Source: an uncultured beta proteobacterium (GTDB lineage: Bacteria; Pseudomonadota; Gammaproteobacteria; Burkholderiales; SG8-39). From it: 8,076 nucleotides of DNA. Positions within the stretch are counted from its first letter, which is position 1, and the number at the start of each line of letters is the position of its first letter. Both the position numbers and the translations under genes were made by a program. This document shows positions 5,095 to 8,076 of the stretch, piece after piece. The stretch is from NCBI GenBank assembly GCA_903868285.1, contig CAIPUP010000066.1:1-8076 (forward strand), given 5' to 3'. Under the pieces are notes generated by a model, which saw nothing but the letters and a program-made list of their open reading frames with translations, ran no database searches and was not told the origin of the DNA.

Positions 5095-6904
5095 GCGGTA
5101 ATTCAACCAGGGTGAGGCCCGGTTTTCCCTGCGCATCACCCGTTCGCGGTTGCAGTTGCAGTCGCCGCTGATGATAGGCGGCCACCGCCGAGCGATGGGC
5201 GATGCTCACCATGGCGGCCTTGGGTAAGCGGCTTTGTATCAGTTGATAGAGCCGGGCCTCGCTGGCCTCGTCCAGGGCCGAGGTGGCTTCATCCAGAAAC
5301 AGCCAGTCGGGTTGTTGCAGCAAGGCGCGGGCAATCGCCAGGCGCTGTTGCTCGCCACCGGACAGCGTCATGCTCCAGTTGCGCGATTCGTCCAGACGCC
5401 AGCTCAGCGCATCCAGTCCCACTTGCACCAGTGCTTCGCACAGCGCGGTATCGGCAACGCTGCCCTCGGCTGCCGGATAACTCACCGCAGCACGCAGACT
5501 GCCTATCGGTAGATAGGGCTTTTGCGGCAGGAACAGCAGCCGCGCACCCTCGGGAATCTGCACTGTTGCCTTTGCAAATGGCCAGATGCCCGCGAGCAGG
5601 CGAAACAGCGTGCTCTTGCCGCTGCCAGAGGGGCCGGACAGCAGCACGCGCTCACCCGGGCGCAGTTGCAGTTGTGTGCCGCCGAGAATGACGCGCCCGG
5701 GTACGTCGGCCTTTCCGGGAATGTGGCTGCCGGGCAGTTGCAGGCTGTCGATATCCGCCTGCAATGCACTGCCGGCCGCTGCGGGCTGGCGTTGTGACTG
5801 CGACTGCAGCGCCTGCGCATTGGCTTGCGCCAGCGCCTGATCAAAGCTCAGCAAGCGATCGACACTGGCCTTCCAGTTGGCCAGCTGGGCATAGCTGTCG
5901 ACAAACCAGGACAGCGAGCTTTGCACCTGACCAAAGGCGCCGGCAATCTGCTGCAGGCCGCCAAAGCTGATTGCCCCACTCAGATAGCGCTGGCCGGCAA
6001 CAAAGTAGGGAAATACCACCGCGATCTGGCCATAGCCGATCGTCAGTGCGCCAAGGCGCTTGGTGTAGTGCATCAGCCCCCACCAGTTCTCGCGCAGTCG
6101 TTGCAGTCGCGTGGCATGCCCTTGCAGCTCGGTCGCTTCGCCGTGATACAGCGCCACGCCCTCGGCATATTCACGCATGCGTACCAGGTTGAAACGAAAG
6201 TCGGCCTCGAGTTGCTCTTGCCGGAAGTTCAGGCCGATCAGCGGTCGGCCTATCCACCAGGTGAGGCTGCTGCCGATCAGTGCGTAAAGCAATGCCCCCC
6301 ACAGCATGTAGCCGGGAATGCTGTAACTGTGTTCGCCCAGGGTGAAGTCCAGTGGCCCCGATACCATCCACAGAATGCCAACGAAGGAGGCGAGGGTGGT
6401 GGCCTCGCGCAACAGGCCGAGTGCGAAGCCCAGCGAGCCCGAGGTGAACAGCCGCAGATCTTCGGCGATACGCTGGTCCGGGTTGTCGGTGCCCAGGGCA
6501 TCCAGTTCGAGCCGGTAGTACACCTGCTGGTCCATCCAGCGCCCAAGATACTGTTGCGACAGCCAGATGCGCCAATGCATTTCCAGCGCCTGCTGCAGGT
6601 AGTTGCGATAGATCGAGGCCACGATGAACAGCGCTGCCAGAAAACAAAAGTACGTCAGCAGCACAAAAAAATCTTCGCTGCTTTTTTGCTCCACGGCATT
6701 GAAAAACTGCCGGCTCCATTCGTTCAGCTCCACCAGCAGATAGACCGTGCACAGCGTCAGTGTGACGATGGCCGCCAGCAGGCCCCAGGCACGCCAGCGC
6801 TCCTGCGATCGCCAGTAGGGCGTGGCCAGTTGCCAGGCCTGCATCAGGAAGCGGCGGGTCGAGGGTGGGTTGTGTTCAGCTTGCACGGAATGGGCAGTCG
6901 ACAT
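5072..6904 (-). CDS. YddA/SbmA-BacA-like ABC transporter, fused permease and ATPase
   Basis: A 610-aa half-size ABC exporter-type fusion that should work as a homodimer in the inner membrane. The N-terminal half holds hydrophobic segments at about 40-60, 78-98, 168-185, 198-220 and 288-305. It also carries NPDQRIAEDLRLF (141-153), a hallmark of the SbmA/BacA, YddA and peroxisomal ABCD group. The ATPase domain is complete: Walker A GPSGSGKS (424-431), Q-loop Q461, signature LSGGE (514-518), Walker B WLFLDE (534-539) and switch His570. Relatives carry peptides, cobalamin or long-chain acyl compounds; the substrate here cannot be told. ATG 6904 is the first canonical start in frame but lacks a Shine-Dalgarno. 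Met21 is an alternative, since the core begins near QAWQLATPYW. The gene lies 85 bp after nnrD on the same strand, possibly co-transcribed, and overlaps the FKBP gene tail to tail. Confidence 0.88.
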   Translation of the reverse strand: MSTAHSVQAEHNPPSTRRFLMQAWQLATPYWRSQERWRAWGLLAAIVTLTLCTVYLLVELNEWSRQFFNAVEQKSSEDFFVLLTYFCFLAALFIVASIYRNYLQQALEMHWRIWLSQQYLGRWMDQQVYYRLELDALGTDNPDQRIAEDLRLFTSGSLGFALGLLREATTLASFVGILWMVSGPLDFTLGEHSYSIPGYMLWGALLYALIGSSLTWWIGRPLIGLNFRQEQLEADFRFNLVRMREYAEGVALYHGEATELQGHATRLQRLRENWWGLMHYTKRLGALTIGYGQIAVVFPYFVAGQRYLSGAISFGGLQQIAGAFGQVQSSLSWFVDSYAQLANWKASVDRLLSFDQALAQANAQALQSQSQRQPAAAGSALQADIDSLQLPGSHIPGKADVPGRVILGGTQLQLRPGERVLLSGPSGSGKSTLFRLLAGIWPFAKATVQIPEGARLLFLPQKPYLPIGSLRAAVSYPAAEGSVADTALCEALVQVGLDALSWRLDESRNWSMTLSGGEQQRLAIARALLQQPDWLFLDEATSALDEASEARLYQLIQSRLPKAAMVSIAHRSAVAAYHQRRLQLQPRTGDAQGKPGLTLVELPLRATAAE

Positions 6905-6920
6905 GGCATTGAGCGGTGGT

Positions 6921-6973
6921 TTGGAAAATACGTTGGAAACTGCGTTGGAAATTGCGTTGGAAATTGCGTTGGA
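6921..6973. repeat. 12-bp tandem repeat between nnrD and the ABC transporter
   Basis: Four full units plus a partial fifth: ttggaaaatacg (6921), ttggaaactgcg (6933), ttggaaattgcg (6945), ttggaaattgcg (6957), ttgga (6969). The two middle units are identical and the outer ones differ by one to three bases. The repeat fills most of the 85-bp gap (6905-6989) and ends 16 bp before the transporter ATG. Confidence 0.92.
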
Positions 6974-6989
6974 CAGGTGCTGGGCTGGG

Positions 6990-8076
6990 TCAGTCGCGCT
7001 CGCTGTGTGCCTGATTGCGTAGCGCGCGCGCGGCGTCGATTAATTCTCCGGCGCAGGTGCCAATGGGGCCGATGCCACCGGCCGCTAATCGTTCTGCCGC
7101 TGCGCCATGCAGCCAGACGGCGGCATCCAGAACCGATGCAATGCAGCGCTTGATGTTTTCGGTGCTTGATTGCTGCAGACCAGCTTGTAACAACCCCTGC
7201 GCCAGCAACCCAGCGCACAGTCCTGCCAGGACATCGCCCATACCGGCGCTGGCCATACCGGGATGGCCGCTGTGGTTGATGCGCCAGGCGCGGCCCATCG
7301 TATGTGGCGTGGCCAGCACGCTGCCATTGCCCTTGAGCACGACATGGCAGTGGTAGTGATGGCCGAGTGCCTGCGCATTACGCACACGATCGGCCTGGAT
7401 CTCGGCGGTGCGGCAAGCCATCAGTCGCGCTGCTTCGGCCGGGTGGGGCGTGATGACAGTCGGGTGGCGTCGTGCGGCCAGTGCGGCACGCAGCGGGTTG
7501 ATGTCCTCGCTCTCGACTGCGGCGATCAAATTCAGCGCATCGGCATCCAGCAGCAGCAGCCCGGGAAAGTCCAAGGCCTGCCGCAGCAGCGCTGTCGCAC
7601 GCGGCGACTGACCGAGCCCCGGGCCGACCACCAGCACCGTCATCGGCGAGGCCAGCAGTTGCTCGGGTGACGCAAACATCAGCTCCGGTTGCAGCGGATC
7701 GACGCGCATGGCCTGTTCATCCAGCAGCGCCAGTGTGACCTTGCCAGCCCCCATGTTCAGCGCTGCGCGTCCGGTGAGCAGGGCTGCGCCGCACATGCCA
7801 GGTGCGCCGCCGAGCACGCCGACGCTACCGGCCATGCCCTTGTGAAAATTCAAGGCACGGGGTGGCAGCCATTGATCGAGTGTGCCCAGGGCGCTGTGGT
7901 CGAGCAGCCAGCCGTCATCCAGGCCGGTGATCTGGCACTCACGCAACTGCTGCAACAGCCCCTGCACATCCAGTCCGAGATCGGCGACGGCAAGCTGCCC
8001 GCAGTAGTCAGGGCCATCGCCAGTCAGCAGCCCGGGCTTGAGCGTGATGAAGCTCAGTGTGTGGTCGGCGCGCAGG
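6990..8076 (-). CDS. nnrD: Bifunctional NAD(P)HX epimerase / ADP-dependent dehydratase, partial (N-terminus outside window)
   Basis: The frame stays open from its TGA at 6990-6992 to the window edge, about 362 residues. The first residues seen (ADHTLSFITLKPGLLTGDGPDYCGQLAVADLGL) are the end of an NnrE (YjeF_N) epimerase domain. The rest is the ribokinase-like NnrD dehydratase: FHKGMAGSVGVLGGAPGMCGAALLTGRAAL, VVGPGLG, LLLDADALN, TPHPAEAARL, VVLKGNGSVLATP and GMASAGMGDVLAG. The predicted catalytic Asp of the last motif is encoded at 7233-7235. Together the domains repair damaged NADHX/NADPHX in the cytoplasm. GTG at 7965-7967 is an internal Val codon, not a start. One oddity is GHPGM where GNPGM is usual (His codon 7263-7265). 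The gene lies upstream of the ABC transporter on the same strand. Confidence 0.93.
   Translation of the reverse strand, partial: LRADHTLSFITLKPGLLTGDGPDYCGQLAVADLGLDVQGLLQQLRECQITGLDDGWLLDHSALGTLDQWLPPRALNFHKGMAGSVGVLGGAPGMCGAALLTGRAALNMGAGKVTLALLDEQAMRVDPLQPELMFASPEQLLASPMTVLVVGPGLGQSPRATALLRQALDFPGLLLLDADALNLIAAVESEDINPLRAALAARRHPTVITPHPAEAARLMACRTAEIQADRVRNAQALGHHYHCHVVLKGNGSVLATPHTMGRAWRINHSGHPGMASAGMGDVLAGLCAGLLAQGLLQAGLQQSSTENIKRCIASVLDAAVWLHGAAAERLAAGGIGPIGTCAGELIDAARALRNQAHSERD

Noticed and set aside
6921..6973. CRISPR array or sigma54 promoter in the 12-bp repeat
   Set aside because: Units are directly adjacent without spacers, so it is not CRISPR; the GG and GC doublets are not 10 bp apart as sigma54 needs.
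5825..7153. Long plus-strand open frame of 442 codons antisense to the transporter and nnrD
   Set aside because: It runs opposite to two clear gene families, has Gln/Arg/His-rich composition typical of a GC-rich shadow frame, and shows no domain.
6990..7967. Start of a stand-alone NnrD at GTG 7965-7967
   Set aside because: The frame continues to the window edge with recognisable NnrE C-terminal sequence, so the GTG is an internal Val codon.

Overview
The window looks like an ordinary chromosomal stretch of a betaproteobacterium. The basis is moderately high G+C, the dapA-bamC-MBL hydrolase gene order, and the protein types; Neisseriales or a close relative is possible, but I cannot fix the genus by eye. 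I see no transposase, phage gene, tRNA, rRNA or CRISPR array. All the larger genes belong to recognisable families. No previously undescribed multi-gene system is evident; the points worth a second look are mostly small and lie between genes.

Left, plus strand (1-2158): the 3' end of dapA (lysine/diaminopimelate synthesis) overlaps bamC (outer-membrane assembly lipoprotein) by ATGA. It is followed 14 nt later by a metallo-beta-lactamase-fold hydrolase that starts with TTG. The three genes look like one operon. It ends in two nearly identical, back-to-back bidirectional terminators at 2174-2250, built around a 20-bp direct repeat.

Middle, minus strand (2266-4430): a 66-aa Ala/Pro-rich lipoprotein converges on those terminators. 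Its putative -10 box sits at the centre of a 9-bp inverted repeat. Upstream of it is a two-gene operon with a 4-bp overlap: a RoxA/YcfD-type JmjC ribosomal-protein hydroxylase followed by a small protein I tentatively place in the PLD-like DUF7931 family. The hydroxylase has a perfect TATAAT only seven bases before its ATG, which suggests a leaderless mRNA.

Right (4516-8076): a SlyD-like FKBP peptidyl-prolyl isomerase runs divergently from roxA. It converges on a YddA/SbmA-BacA-like ABC transporter half-size fusion, and the two genes overlap tail to tail by 23 bp. Upstream of the transporter, on the same strand, lies nnrE-nnrD (NAD(P)HX repair), cut by the window edge. The 85-bp gap between these two genes carries a 12-bp tandem repeat.

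Functionally, the genes cover amino-acid/cell-wall precursor synthesis, envelope assembly, ribosome modification and protein folding, cofactor repair and transport. They look like neighbours rather than one pathway.
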